DNA of 35,503 bases from Candidatus Gastranaerophilales bacterium (GTDB lineage: Bacteria > Cyanobacteriota > Vampirovibrionia > Gastranaerophilales > Gastranaerophilaceae), in contig CANQAV010000017.1 of NCBI GenBank assembly GCA_947589425.1, positions 1 to 35,503 on the forward strand. Direction: 5' to 3'. A program made the translations under genes and the position numbers. Below, one piece after another: positions 14,762-22,946 of this stretch (positions are counted from its first letter, which is position 1; each line of letters starts with the position of its first letter). The notes beneath the pieces are model-generated. The model saw nothing but the letters and a program-made list of their open reading frames with translations, was not told the origin of the DNA and searched no databases.

Positions 14762-16129
14762 ATGAATTTAAATGAACTTGAAATAATGCGCAAAAAAGAA
14801 ATTGCAAAGTTTTTTCTTTTTTTAATATCGAACACTGTTTTATTTGTCATTCTTATATGGTTTGAGCTGTCTTATTGCGAAAAAGTGAATAACCTGCTTG
14901 CGCTAATAGATGCCGTGCTTGTGATATTATATGGTTATATTGGTTTTATGCCTAAAGAATTTGAAGTTAAAATTAAAAAAGATATTATGCCTTTACTTTT
15001 AAAAAATATTTTAGTACCTGATGCCGATATTAAATGGGCTTATGATAACTATACGCCATTTGTTGAAATCACACCCGACAGGGGGGATATTGCTGCCGTT
15101 GAAAAAGAAATAGACAGGCGCTTTTGTGTAAAATATCCGGGAAAACATATCGACTCAGAGAAGCTGATGAATTATGCATCTGCAATAAAGAATTTGAAAG
15201 AACAGAATAAACTTACACCTGAGCAGATGCAGCTTTTAAAAAGCTATCAAGAATATATCAATGAATATCAAAAAAAATTAAAAATAATAGCTAAAGCAAA
15301 ACATGAAATAGCATGCCGGATGTTAGAGGAATTGCAAGAAAAGGGCGATAATATAAATGAATATGATAAGAGAAAAATTGAATATTTAAAACTTAAAAAC
15401 GAAAATTATAAAGAATCAATTGTAGTGAAAAAATATAGCGATGAATTAGAAAGCCTGCGTCAAAAAAAAGAAGATGAATTGAACAGTGAAGAAAAATCAA
15501 GAATAGAGTTTTTACAACAAAAAATTAATGAATACCATGAAAAAACTTTAAAAGAAATAAAAAACCAGCAAACTGAGATTTTCGCATTTACCGCTTCTCT
15601 AAATTCAGCTTTATATAAGACATTAGGCGTTCCCAAGGTAGATGACGACGATAAATTTTACGGAACGTATAAAGGTATTAAATTTGCCGCATTTGAAATA
15701 AATGATTGCAGACTGTTTTACGGTACGATGATTGCAATACCTCTAAAAAGTGAATTCAAAAATGATGTTTCAATAATCTATAACGGAAAGAACGGACTCA
15801 AATCGGAGTTAAAAAACAGAATAAAACTAAATAAACAAAGAGTTAACTTTGGAAATTTTTTAAATCATACTTTGTGGGCTAAGTCAATAAAAAACATTTC
15901 AGATGTTATTACGGAAAAATTTATAGGATATGTTAACAGTTTACCCGGCAATTTTTCATTTTTAATTAACGGTGACTATGCTTATTTAATTTACCCGCAT
16001 AAAAAAGATTTATACAGATACGGGTCGCTTTTTAAAAAGCTTAACGACCGAAAGCAGTATGAAGAACTTAGGAAAGATATAATTACACTTCTAAACATTG
16101 TTGAACAATTTGGAAATGCGGCAGCGTAA
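14762..16129 (+). CDS. Membrane-anchored coiled-coil protein with DUF3137-like C-terminus
   Basis: The 456-residue product has two membrane helices near the N-terminus (~16-38 and ~42-62). A long charged coiled coil follows (residues ~145-270, rich in Lys, Glu and Gln), then a C-terminal domain with FYGTYKGIKFAAFEINDCRL and GTMIAIPLKSEF. That domain parallels the centre of the DUF3137-like protein at 11113-12411, as does the late NGDYAYLIYPHKKDLYRYGS segment. The frame is open to a TTG at 14741, but GGAG six bases before the ATG at 14762 decides the start. The function is unknown; LemA-linked DUF3137 proteins are one comparison, but no LemA gene is nearby. The 3' end is 6 bp from the convergent MBL-fold gene. 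Confidence 0.55.
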   Translation: MNLNELEIMRKKEIAKFFLFLISNTVLFVILIWFELSYCEKVNNLLALIDAVLVILYGYIGFMPKEFEVKIKKDIMPLLLKNILVPDADIKWAYDNYTPFVEITPDRGDIAAVEKEIDRRFCVKYPGKHIDSEKLMNYASAIKNLKEQNKLTPEQMQLLKSYQEYINEYQKKLKIIAKAKHEIACRMLEELQEKGDNINEYDKRKIEYLKLKNENYKESIVVKKYSDELESLRQKKEDELNSEEKSRIEFLQQKINEYHEKTLKEIKNQQTEIFAFTASLNSALYKTLGVPKVDDDDKFYGTYKGIKFAAFEINDCRLFYGTMIAIPLKSEFKNDVSIIYNGKNGLKSELKNRIKLNKQRVNFGNFLNHTLWAKSIKNISDVITEKFIGYVNSLPGNFSFLINGDYAYLIYPHKKDLYRYGSLFKKLNDRKQYEELRKDIITLLNIVEQFGNAAA

Positions 16130-16135
16130 ACCGTT

Positions 16136-16915
16136 TTATGTTTTTGCGCTAAAAGTTAATATTTCATTATCAGAAGGCACTAAAACATTTTTCAAATTCA
16201 AATTTTTAACATCATCTCTTGTAACCGTTAAATGGCTTACTGTATCCATGTGGCTTGCAATAATTTTTGAGTTTTTGGAATATGATGAAATTTTTTTAAT
16301 ATCATCCAAATTCATAATTAATCTTTCACCGTTTAAAACAGTTGCACCGCATCCGTTTATAATAATAATTTCGGGGTTAAATTTATCAAGGGCATTTTTT
16401 ACTTCATCACACCAGATAGTATCTCCCGCAAGGTATAAAGTTTTTTCATTTTCCGACTTAAATACAACACCCATGGCATCATAGGGCATATTAACCTTTT
16501 GGCATATCGGTTTTATGATTTCTCTTTTTCCGTGCTGGCAATCGGTTTTATATAGTTTTATTTTGTCAAACTCTGTTCCTTCTTGTTTTATAATTCTTAC
16601 ATCTTTAAAATCCAAGCCTTCAATGATATTTTTATCCGCTTCGCTTTGAACAAAGAAAGGAATATTTTTATTTAATGCTCTGCTTGCAAATTCATCCCAG
16701 TGGTCAGGGTGATAATGAGTTAATATGACTGCATCAACATCAACAATTTTTTCAACGCTTATGGGAAGCTCTACTCTCGGCTGTCTTATATCAAAGTTAA
16801 CTCCCGAGTCAAAACCTTCCATATAGTCTTTCGGCATAAGCCAGGGGTCAACTAAAAATCTTTTGCTGTTGTATGTGATAATGATTGTTGCATTTCTTAT
16901 TTGATGAATTTTCAT
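16136..16915 (-). CDS. Metallo-beta-lactamase-fold hydrolase (UlaG-like)
   Basis: The 259-residue product shows the MBL fold metal motifs: HYHPDHWDE (HxHxDH), later TDCQHGKRE and LAGDTIWC, and ASHMDTVSHL near the end. The opening IRNATIIITYNSKRFLVDPW is typical of the UlaG/YtnP-like branch that acts on small lactones or phosphodiesters, but the substrate cannot be read from the sequence. No signal peptide is present, so it is cytosolic. It has its own promoter (TGCTATAAT on the minus strand, 16945-16953) and AAAGG just upstream of the ATG. Confidence 0.8.
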   Translation of the reverse strand: MKIHQIRNATIIITYNSKRFLVDPWLMPKDYMEGFDSGVNFDIRQPRVELPISVEKIVDVDAVILTHYHPDHWDEFASRALNKNIPFFVQSEADKNIIEGLDFKDVRIIKQEGTEFDKIKLYKTDCQHGKREIIKPICQKVNMPYDAMGVVFKSENEKTLYLAGDTIWCDEVKNALDKFNPEIIIINGCGATVLNGERLIMNLDDIKKISSYSKNSKIIASHMDTVSHLTVTRDDVKNLNLKNVLVPSDNEILTFSAKT

Positions 16916-16944
16916 TTAATTGCCTTTTAAATATTTCCTAAGTT

Positions 16945-16953
16945 ATTATAGCA
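16945..16953 (-). promoter_or_regulatory. Extended -10 promoter of the MBL-fold hydrolase
   Basis: Minus-strand TGCTATAAT, the same nonamer as at 2075-2083, 2987-2995 and 3764-3772. It lies ~30 bases before the ATG, so this mRNA has a short leader. Confidence 0.55.
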
Positions 16954-17065
16954 TATTCTTTTTAAATATTATTTTGATTAAGCGCGGCGCTGTTGAATAA
17001 AATTAAAAAGAGGCTTTAAAATTATGTAATTTTATAGTATAAATATATCAATCGAGGAGAAGAAA

Positions 17066-17689
17066 ATGAAAGTTTTAATAATCAACGGCAGTCCGAGAAA
17101 AGACGGCAATACGACAATAGCAATCAACGAGCTTCAAAAAACTTTTGGTGAAAACGATGTTGATGTTGAAGTTATAAATTTAAGTACAAAAGATATAAGA
17201 GGCTGTATTGCCTGCAATAATTGCCATAAAACGGGAAAATGCGTATTTGATGATATAGTTAACGAAACCGCTTTAAAATTCAGCGAAGCGGATGGCTTGA
17301 TTGTTGCAAGCCCGGTATATTATGCAAGCGCAAATGCAACTTTAGTGGCATTTTTACAAAGATTATTTTATTCAACCTCAACTACAATTGATAAAACAAT
17401 GAAATTAGGTGCAAGTGTTGCGGTTTGCAGAAGGGGCGGAGCTTCTTCCACATTCGACGAACTGAATAAATTTTTCACAATTTCAAACATGCCTGTTGTA
17501 TCAAGCCAATATTGGAACAGTGTACACGGCAGAGAAAAAGGGGAAGCAAATCAAGACCTTGAAGGTTTGCAGACAATGAGGACATTGGCTTTAAATATGA
17601 CGTTTTTAATAAAATCAATTGCTTTGGGTAAAAAAGAATTTGCTCTGCCTAAAAAAGAAGAAAGCGTTTATACTCACTTTATTCATTAA
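17066..17689 (+). CDS. Flavodoxin-fold NAD(P)H-dependent reductase (iron-sulfur flavoprotein-like)
   Basis: The 207-residue product opens with the FMN-binding motif MKVLIINGSPRKDGNT and has the typical GCIACNNCHKTGKC cysteine cluster and the ASPVYYASANATLVAFLQRL loop that contacts the flavin. It belongs to the NADPH-dependent FMN reductase/iron-sulfur flavoprotein group, cytosolic, donating electrons to quinones or other small acceptors. The four cysteines could bind an Fe-S cluster, as in Isf, though the spacing (CxxCxxC then Cys five on) is common in non-Fe-S members too. GAGGAG sits before the ATG and a TAGTAT box upstream. It is convergent with the gene at 17703 and likely monocistronic. 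Confidence 0.85.
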   Translation: MKVLIINGSPRKDGNTTIAINELQKTFGENDVDVEVINLSTKDIRGCIACNNCHKTGKCVFDDIVNETALKFSEADGLIVASPVYYASANATLVAFLQRLFYSTSTTIDKTMKLGASVAVCRRGGASSTFDELNKFFTISNMPVVSSQYWNSVHGREKGEANQDLEGLQTMRTLALNMTFLIKSIALGKKEFALPKKEESVYTHFIH

Positions 17690-17702
17690 TTTTTAAGCGA
17701 TT

Positions 17703-19457
17703 TTATTTCTGAAAGAATTTATTTCCGTACTTCGCAAAAGAAAGCGAACCCAATGAGGCATCAAATAAACTCTTATCATCTTCGCTAAAATAATCTTCGG
17801 CTCTTGAAGCTGCCATAACGGCATCTGTAGTTATTCCCGGGCGCATTTTTGTAACGTTGGCTTTGTATATATCTTGTGCAGTGTATGCTTCTTTTTCCAA
17901 CAGATTTGTTTTATATAATTCAAGTTGAAATTTTTGATACTTAGCAGGATTGAAAATTTGATCAAAATTTACTATCCCTGACGATGGCTTTAGATCATAT
18001 TTTTGAGCAAGCTCTTCAACCAGTTGTTCATCAACATTAGTTTTACCAACGCTAAATGCTTTAGCATATTCGCTTGCTTTTGCAGCTTGTGCGCTTCCTG
18101 CTTCAACAGCGCCTTGGGAATTAATAACATCCTGATATAATTTCCCATTGAATTTAGATTGGTCGCCAAACAGCATATTATCTATAATATCTTTATTTAA
18201 TCCGTCATTTTGCAGTGAATTCAATGTTTGTGTTTTATCCATAATATCAGAATGATATGTTTCACGAGCATTTGATACTTTAGCAAGTTCAAGGTCGAAT
18301 TGAGCCTGAACTTTTTCTGAGTGTTGAACTTTTGAATAAAATTCAGTAAAATCTCTTTGGTCATACGGAACTTCAAATTCTTTTTCAAGTGCTTTTAAAC
18401 AGTCATCCACTGCTTCTTTAACATTTTCAAAAGAAACAGATGAATTTTCTTCAAGTATTTTATTTAAATCTTCCCTGCTCATTATATCTAATTTTCCGCC
18501 TTTTGCTTTATATGCATTTTGATAATATTCCATTATGGCGCTTTTAACCCCTTCAATTCCTTGGGCTTTTGCAATATCGCCAAATTGTCTGAAATGTTCC
18601 AATTCATGTCTTAGTACTGATTCTGCGGTTTCTCCCTGCATGTGTAAACTTAATTTTGCTTTAGGGGATAAAATGTTTTCGTTTACATATATTTTTCCTG
18701 TTGTAGGCTCATAACTTGCAAGTATTTGATTTGAAGCGTTTGACAGTTCTTGCTTGTAAAATTCAATTTCCGGCTTAACAGCTAAACCCATTTCGTTTCC
18801 AATCATATTGTAATTAATTAAGGTATCTGCTTTTGCAAATTCTGTTTGTATACCTTTAAAATTTTTGCATGCGGACAGGTTGGAGATTAATTCCGTATTT
18901 AAACCGACAGTACTTGTACCGTATTTTGCAAATCTTCCTGCTTGTTTTACGGCTTTTGGCATAAAAGGTAATGTTAAAGCTAAATCTACTCCGTCTCCTC
19001 CGATATTTTGCAGGTCTTCTCTTACTTCATTATATTTGCCTTCTTTGTTATCTTTAACGGTTTCACAAACATCGTATGCGGTTTTGCCTATTGCAAATGC
19101 GCCAAATCCAAGCGCCAAAAACGCACCTGCAGTTGCACAGGATATTCCGACAAGGGGAGCTGCCGAAATTAAAGCACATGTACCTGCTACGGCTATGGCT
19201 GTTTTGACGGGGTGTTTAACAATGGATGTTGCAATATTTTTTGCTTTATCGACAAACCCTTTTAATACTAAACCTGCTCCTTCTTTAAAACTTACTTTCT
19301 CCCCTGTTATATCCGAAATCTCGTTTTTTGAATTACCGGTTGTTTCAACACTGCCATTAAAAATTTCAATTTCATCGTCATTTATTTTTGCTTTTGTGCC
19401 TGCATTTTGTGGTAGCTCAACACTATAATTATAGTGCAGCGCATCTATTTTATTCAT
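17703..19457 (-). CDS. HExxH protein with central hydrophobic hairpin, function unknown
   Basis: This 584-residue protein has no signal peptide. Residues ~50-130 hold a hydrophobic stretch (AIAVAGTCALISAAPLVGIS, then an Ala/Gly/Phe run) that could insert in a membrane. A zinc-protease-like motif RHELEHFRQFG follows (His284, Glu285, His288), preceded by ASYEPTTGKIYVNENILSPK. That layout (substrate strand, then HExxH) is common in minigluzincin-like domains. The C-terminal half is helical and Ala/Lys/Glu-rich. The frame continues upstream to 19553, but AGGAG five bases before the ATG at 19457 fixes the start. It is not similar to the HELGH protein at 12595. I cannot name a family; toxin- or effector-like activity is a possibility only. 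Confidence 0.6.
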   Translation of the reverse strand: MNKIDALHYNYSVELPQNAGTKAKINDDEIEIFNGSVETTGNSKNEISDITGEKVSFKEGAGLVLKGFVDKAKNIATSIVKHPVKTAIAVAGTCALISAAPLVGISCATAGAFLALGFGAFAIGKTAYDVCETVKDNKEGKYNEVREDLQNIGGDGVDLALTLPFMPKAVKQAGRFAKYGTSTVGLNTELISNLSACKNFKGIQTEFAKADTLINYNMIGNEMGLAVKPEIEFYKQELSNASNQILASYEPTTGKIYVNENILSPKAKLSLHMQGETAESVLRHELEHFRQFGDIAKAQGIEGVKSAIMEYYQNAYKAKGGKLDIMSREDLNKILEENSSVSFENVKEAVDDCLKALEKEFEVPYDQRDFTEFYSKVQHSEKVQAQFDLELAKVSNARETYHSDIMDKTQTLNSLQNDGLNKDIIDNMLFGDQSKFNGKLYQDVINSQGAVEAGSAQAAKASEYAKAFSVGKTNVDEQLVEELAQKYDLKPSSGIVNFDQIFNPAKYQKFQLELYKTNLLEKEAYTAQDIYKANVTKMRPGITTDAVMAASRAEDYFSEDDKSLFDASLGSLSFAKYGNKFFQK

Positions 19458-19576
19458 CATCTCTCCTAAAACTTGTATCCTTCGTAAAAAATATATTTTA
19501 ATAAAAAATTTTTGCTTTGTAATATTGATAAATATTTGTTTTAAGTTTAACAATTTTTAACGCAATATTAAATAAC

Positions 19577-20683
19577 TTAAAATTGACGATTTCTTATATG
19601 GCGCCTATATAACCTAAGGCGTCTTAAGACAGCCTCTTTTACCATATCATCATCAAGATATAATCTGTCTTGTTCATCTTTTTGTTTTACGCTGTCCGAA
19701 TTGAAAAACATGTATCTTCCTTTGATTATTTTTGTTTTGCCGCTTTTACATTCTGATATTTCCGATTTTTTAACACCGTCAAAATAGCTGCATCCTTCTT
19801 CTAAAGACTCAAACTCCCTATATTTCTTTTCTTTTAAATCGACGCCTATTGTACTGTCTTTATAGCGTGTTCGAATAATGTCTTGTATTTTTTTAATATC
19901 CGGTGTTTTTTTATTATTTAATTCAACTTCAACCTCATCCGCATATACATATATGGGAAGACTTCTATCCCTTTCTTTTGTTTTTAATTTAAGCTGCTTA
20001 TATATGCCTGCTCTTTTTACTCCGGTTTTGTTTTCAGCATCAATAACACTCCTGAATTTTTCAAAGCTTCCGTCAATATTAATCTGATAAATCGGTCTGG
20101 GCATTTTTGCCCGTTTTTCATCCAAAACGGATTGAATATCTATATTACCGTTTCTGTCTCTCAATTCAGCCGCATTTTTTATTATATATCCGAATGTATT
20201 TGAAACATAACCGTTTAGCGCCTTTGATATATATTTACTCTGGAGTCCCGTTGAAGAAGATGCTTCCGATATTGTCCTATAATATTGATATTCACCGCTT
20301 TCAAGATTAATTACAAGAATATTTGGTTTATGTTTTTCAAAAATTTCATCAATTCTTTTTTGGCTTAATTTTTCGCTTCCGTCTTTTTGTTTGGTTTCTA
20401 CATCAATTGAGCGCACAAATACATAACCGTCAGCCGGAGTTTCATCCGATAAATGGTTATAAATTTTTTGTCTTGTATATCCGAAAGCACAAGCGGCACT
20501 TGCGGTATCATCATATTTTGTCACTTCTTTTGTTTCAAGATTTAGAGCATATATCGGACAGCGATATATGCTTGAAGTAAATGACACCGTGTCTTTTGAA
20601 ATTAAAGATACGGTTTTTTGGTTTTTAAATAATTGTTTATTTACTCGATTGAATGTATAATTAAATAGCGGAGCGATTTTCAT
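19577..20683 (-). CDS. Protein of four NUMOD1-like DNA-binding repeats
   Basis: The 368-residue product is built of four units at about 43-92, 120-170, 196-252 and 277-330. Each has the NUMOD1 pattern: a beta hairpin (ALNLETKEVTKYDD, VINLESGEYQYYRT, QINIDGSFEKFRS, GVDLKEKKYREFE), then an Ala-containing helix-turn-helix (SEASSSTGLQSKYISKALNG) and a closing Gly-Tyr strand. NUMOD1 modules normally sit at the end of homing endonucleases and help bind DNA; no GIY-YIG or HNH nuclease is present here. The frame extends upstream to 20902, but that part would overlap the promoter of the divergent GT90 gene, so the ATG at 20683 is preferred. No Shine-Dalgarno sequence is seen. A transcription or host-DNA-binding role is inference. 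Confidence 0.6.
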   Translation of the reverse strand: MKIAPLFNYTFNRVNKQLFKNQKTVSLISKDTVSFTSSIYRCPIYALNLETKEVTKYDDTASAACAFGYTRQKIYNHLSDETPADGYVFVRSIDVETKQKDGSEKLSQKRIDEIFEKHKPNILVINLESGEYQYYRTISEASSSTGLQSKYISKALNGYVSNTFGYIIKNAAELRDRNGNIDIQSVLDEKRAKMPRPIYQINIDGSFEKFRSVIDAENKTGVKRAGIYKQLKLKTKERDRSLPIYVYADEVEVELNNKKTPDIKKIQDIIRTRYKDSTIGVDLKEKKYREFESLEEGCSYFDGVKKSEISECKSGKTKIIKGRYMFFNSDSVKQKDEQDRLYLDDDMVKEAVLRRLRLYRRHIRNRQF

Positions 20684-20713
20684 ACTTGTTTTAATGTTTG
20701 TGAAAAAAATATA

Positions 20714-20743
20714 TTGCTTAAGTTTTGTAATTTTTGATAGAAT
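20714..20743 (+). promoter_or_regulatory. Promoter of GT90 copy A
   Basis: TTGCTT (20714-20719), 18-bp spacer, TAGAAT (20738-20743) preceded by TG. The ATG at 20757 follows after 13 bases. Confidence 0.5.
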
Positions 20744-20756
20744 ATCAACATAAATT

Positions 20757-21721
20757 ATGTTTGAAAAGCGGAAAATAATGAAAATAAATGATTTGTTAAA
20801 GAAAATATTTAATATAGAAATAAACGGCAGAAGAACTGCCATAACCATATTTGGTATTGAAATTCGAAGAACAAATCGAAAAGCAAATTTTGAAGAAATC
20901 AAAATTAAATATAACGCTTTTTTAAAAAGGTTGACAATAGATAGCAGATTGGGTTTTCAAGATTACAACCAAAACACGATTATAATGTTTTGGATGATGT
21001 TTAATAAATATCGTGATGAATTTAAAAAATCTTTTAATATTAAAATTTTGGCTCAGGACTTTGTTCCAAATTGTAAGGAAAGGTATCTTTGCTATTCAAT
21101 AAAAAAAGATGATAAAAAATCAATGTATATTCCGGACCCCTTCTTTTATTCCTGGGTAAATTGCGGATGCGATAATTTTAGAGAATTTGTGTCCAAAATA
21201 GAATTTGAGGGGGGGGTAAACCACTATATGATAAAATCTTTTGGATAGGAAATATCGAAACTTTTGAAGGGCGAAAAAAGCTTGTTGAACTTGCAAATGA
21301 AAACGAACATTTTGAATTTATTTCAATGAGCTGGAATACAAAAGAAAGAGAAGGAAAAAGATTTAAAGCAACAAAATATGTGTCAATGCTTGATTTTTGC
21401 AAGTATAAATATCTCCTTGATATCAGGGGGTATGGCTGGAGCGGAAGACTTAAATTTCTTTTGTATACTCAAAGACCCATATTTTATGTTGAAAGAGATT
21501 TGCTGAGCTTTTCATCCGAAGGACTTGAGCCTTTTGTACATTATATCCCCGTTAAAGAAGATTTATCCGATCTTGAAGAAAAATATCAATGGGCGCAGAG
21601 TCATCCCAAAGAATGTCAAAAAATAGCTCAAAACGCACTTGCTTTTGCAAAGAAAAAGTATGATTACGATAATATTTTATCGGAGTATAAAGATATTGTT
21701 TTAAAGTTCATTGGTGAATAG
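20757..21721 (+). pseudogene. GT90 glycosyltransferase copy A, out of frame at a G8 tract (likely phase-off)
   Basis: Read without correction, the frame stops at 21246-21248. Adding one G to the tract at 21209-21216 gives an unbroken 321-residue protein of the CAP10/LpsA (GT90) family: RLGFQDYNQNTIIMFWMMF, SMYIPDPFFYSWVNCG, FEFISMSW, then the family core KYKYLLDIRGYGWSGRLKFL and EGLEPFVHYIPVKEDLSDL ending QKIAQNALAFAKKKY. Relatives add a hexose to lipopolysaccharide or similar surface glycans. Copy B at 22929 has 9 G at the same codon and is open. The start at 20757 follows a promoter at 20714-20743; an ATG at 20778 with GGA upstream is an alternative. A simple mutation or an assembly error in the tract would look the same in a single sequence. 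Confidence 0.8.
21209..21216 (+). repeat. Poly-G tract (G8) in GT90 copy A
   Basis: Eight G inside the coding frame, after Glu. The count leads to VNHYMIKSFG and a stop; nine would lead to GGGKPLYDK, as in copy B. Confidence 0.95.
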
Positions 21722-21806
21722 TTTTACAAGGATAAAATTCTTATGATATACTTCTTTTGTTGAACAATAAAACAAGGGATACTAAAAGATGACTGATGAA
21801 AATAAA
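21721..21806 (+). repeat. Leader repeat 1: promoter, 5' UTR and first six codons of the RhuM-Doc gene
   Basis: This matches 22861-22946 with two substitutions (21741, 21775) and no gaps. It contains TTTACA (21723-21728), an 18-bp spacer, and TGATATACT (-10 at 21747-21752), giving a ~30-base leader before the ATG at 21789. Confidence 0.9.
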
Positions 21807-22820
21807 GCATCAACATCATTAGACTCAAAGGGTGAAATTGTAATATATACAACCGATGACGGTAAAATTTCACTTGATACCAAGCTTCAAAATAATACAA
21901 TTTGGCTTACTCAAAAAGATATGGCTGAATTGTTCGGCGTAAAAACTCCTGCAATTAATAAACATTTATTAAATATATATAAAGAAGGAGAACTTGAAGA
22001 AAAAGCAACTATTTCCATTTTGGAAATAGTTCAAAAAGAAGGGAACAGAAACATAAAGCGTAAAAAAGCATTTTATAATTTAGATGCAATAATTTCCGTC
22101 GGATATAGAGTTAATTCATCACGTGCAACGCAATTTAGGATTTGGGCTACTAACGTTTTAAAAGAATACTTGATAAAAGGTTATGCAATTAATGAAAAAC
22201 TCTTGAATGATAAACAGGAAAAAATACACGCTTTGCAAACAACAGTAAGTTTATTAACAAGAAGTTTAAAAAATCAAATAGAAACACTAAATGATGCTAA
22301 ACAAATTGCAAAAATACTTGATAAGTTTGCACAAGGGCTTGATTTACTTGATAACTTTGACCATAAAACATTAGACACAAAAGGTTTTACGCAAAAAGAA
22401 ACGGTTATAATTCCCGTTAAAGAATTTTTATCGGTAATTGATAAAATGAAATCAGAATTTGCATCTGACGTTTTTGCAAATCCAAAAGATGATAGTTTTG
22501 AAAGTTCAATTAATCAAATTTATCAAACTGTTGGCGGAAATGACTGTTATCCGACATTGGAAGAAAAAGCCGCAATGCTGTTATATTTAATAACTAAAAA
22601 TCATTCATTTTCCGATGGGAATAAACGCATTGCTGCAAGTTGTTTCTTATATTTTTTAGAAAAAAACGGTATTTTATATAAAAACAATCTGCCGATTATT
22701 GATAACGGAGCATTATTTGCGCTAACATTGTTAATTGCGGAAAGTAATCCAAAAGAAATGGATACAATGAAACAAATTGTCATAAGTGTTCTGAATAGAG
22801 GAATTTGCAATCGGATGTGA
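21789..22820 (+). CDS. RhuM-family protein with C-terminal Doc/Fic domain
   Basis: The 343-residue cytosolic product has an N-terminal RhuM domain (residues ~15-150): TIWLTQKDMAELFGVKTPAI, a basic NIKRKKAFYNLDAIISVGYR stretch and RATQFRIWATNVLKEYLIKG. A coiled linker and a Doc-type Fic domain (~190-335) follow, with HSFSDGNKR (His272 to Arg280) and the preceding EEKAAMLLYLITKN helix. Fic/Doc enzymes AMP- or phosphotransfer onto target proteins; the intact His and GNKR loop suggest activity. RhuM genes are common next to restriction loci and toxin modules, but none is here. The gene sits alone between two GT90 copies, with its own promoter in an 86-bp repeat that recurs at the start of GT90 copy B, so recombination across the repeats could excise it. 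Confidence 0.88.
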   Translation: MTDENKASTSLDSKGEIVIYTTDDGKISLDTKLQNNTIWLTQKDMAELFGVKTPAINKHLLNIYKEGELEEKATISILEIVQKEGNRNIKRKKAFYNLDAIISVGYRVNSSRATQFRIWATNVLKEYLIKGYAINEKLLNDKQEKIHALQTTVSLLTRSLKNQIETLNDAKQIAKILDKFAQGLDLLDNFDHKTLDTKGFTQKETVIIPVKEFLSVIDKMKSEFASDVFANPKDDSFESSINQIYQTVGGNDCYPTLEEKAAMLLYLITKNHSFSDGNKRIAASCFLYFLEKNGILYKNNLPIIDNGALFALTLLIAESNPKEMDTMKQIVISVLNRGICNRM

Positions 22821-22860
22821 AATAAGAATTTTTATTGCAAGCACTCTTAATTTGATTTTG

Positions 22861-22946
22861 GTTTTACAAGGATAAAATTCCTATGATATACTTCTTTTGT
22901 TGAACAATAAAACAGGGGATACTAAAAGATGACTGATGAAAATAAA
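22861..22946 (+). repeat. Leader repeat 2: RhuM-type promoter and start driving GT90 copy B
   Basis: Same offset (1140) along the whole 86-bp match to 21721-21806. It brings the promoter and leader of a RhuM gene to the second GT90 gene, including its ATG and first codons. Confidence 0.9.

Noticed and set aside
15081-15086. G6 run in the DUF3137-like gene at 14762 as a further phase-variation tract
   Set aside because: Six bases is short for slippage, and the frame is open with ordinary codons around it.
20684-20902. N-terminal extension of the NUMOD1-repeat gene
   Set aside because: It would encode a hydrophobic leader but overlaps the promoter and start of the divergent GT90 gene, and the DNA-binding repeats do not need it.
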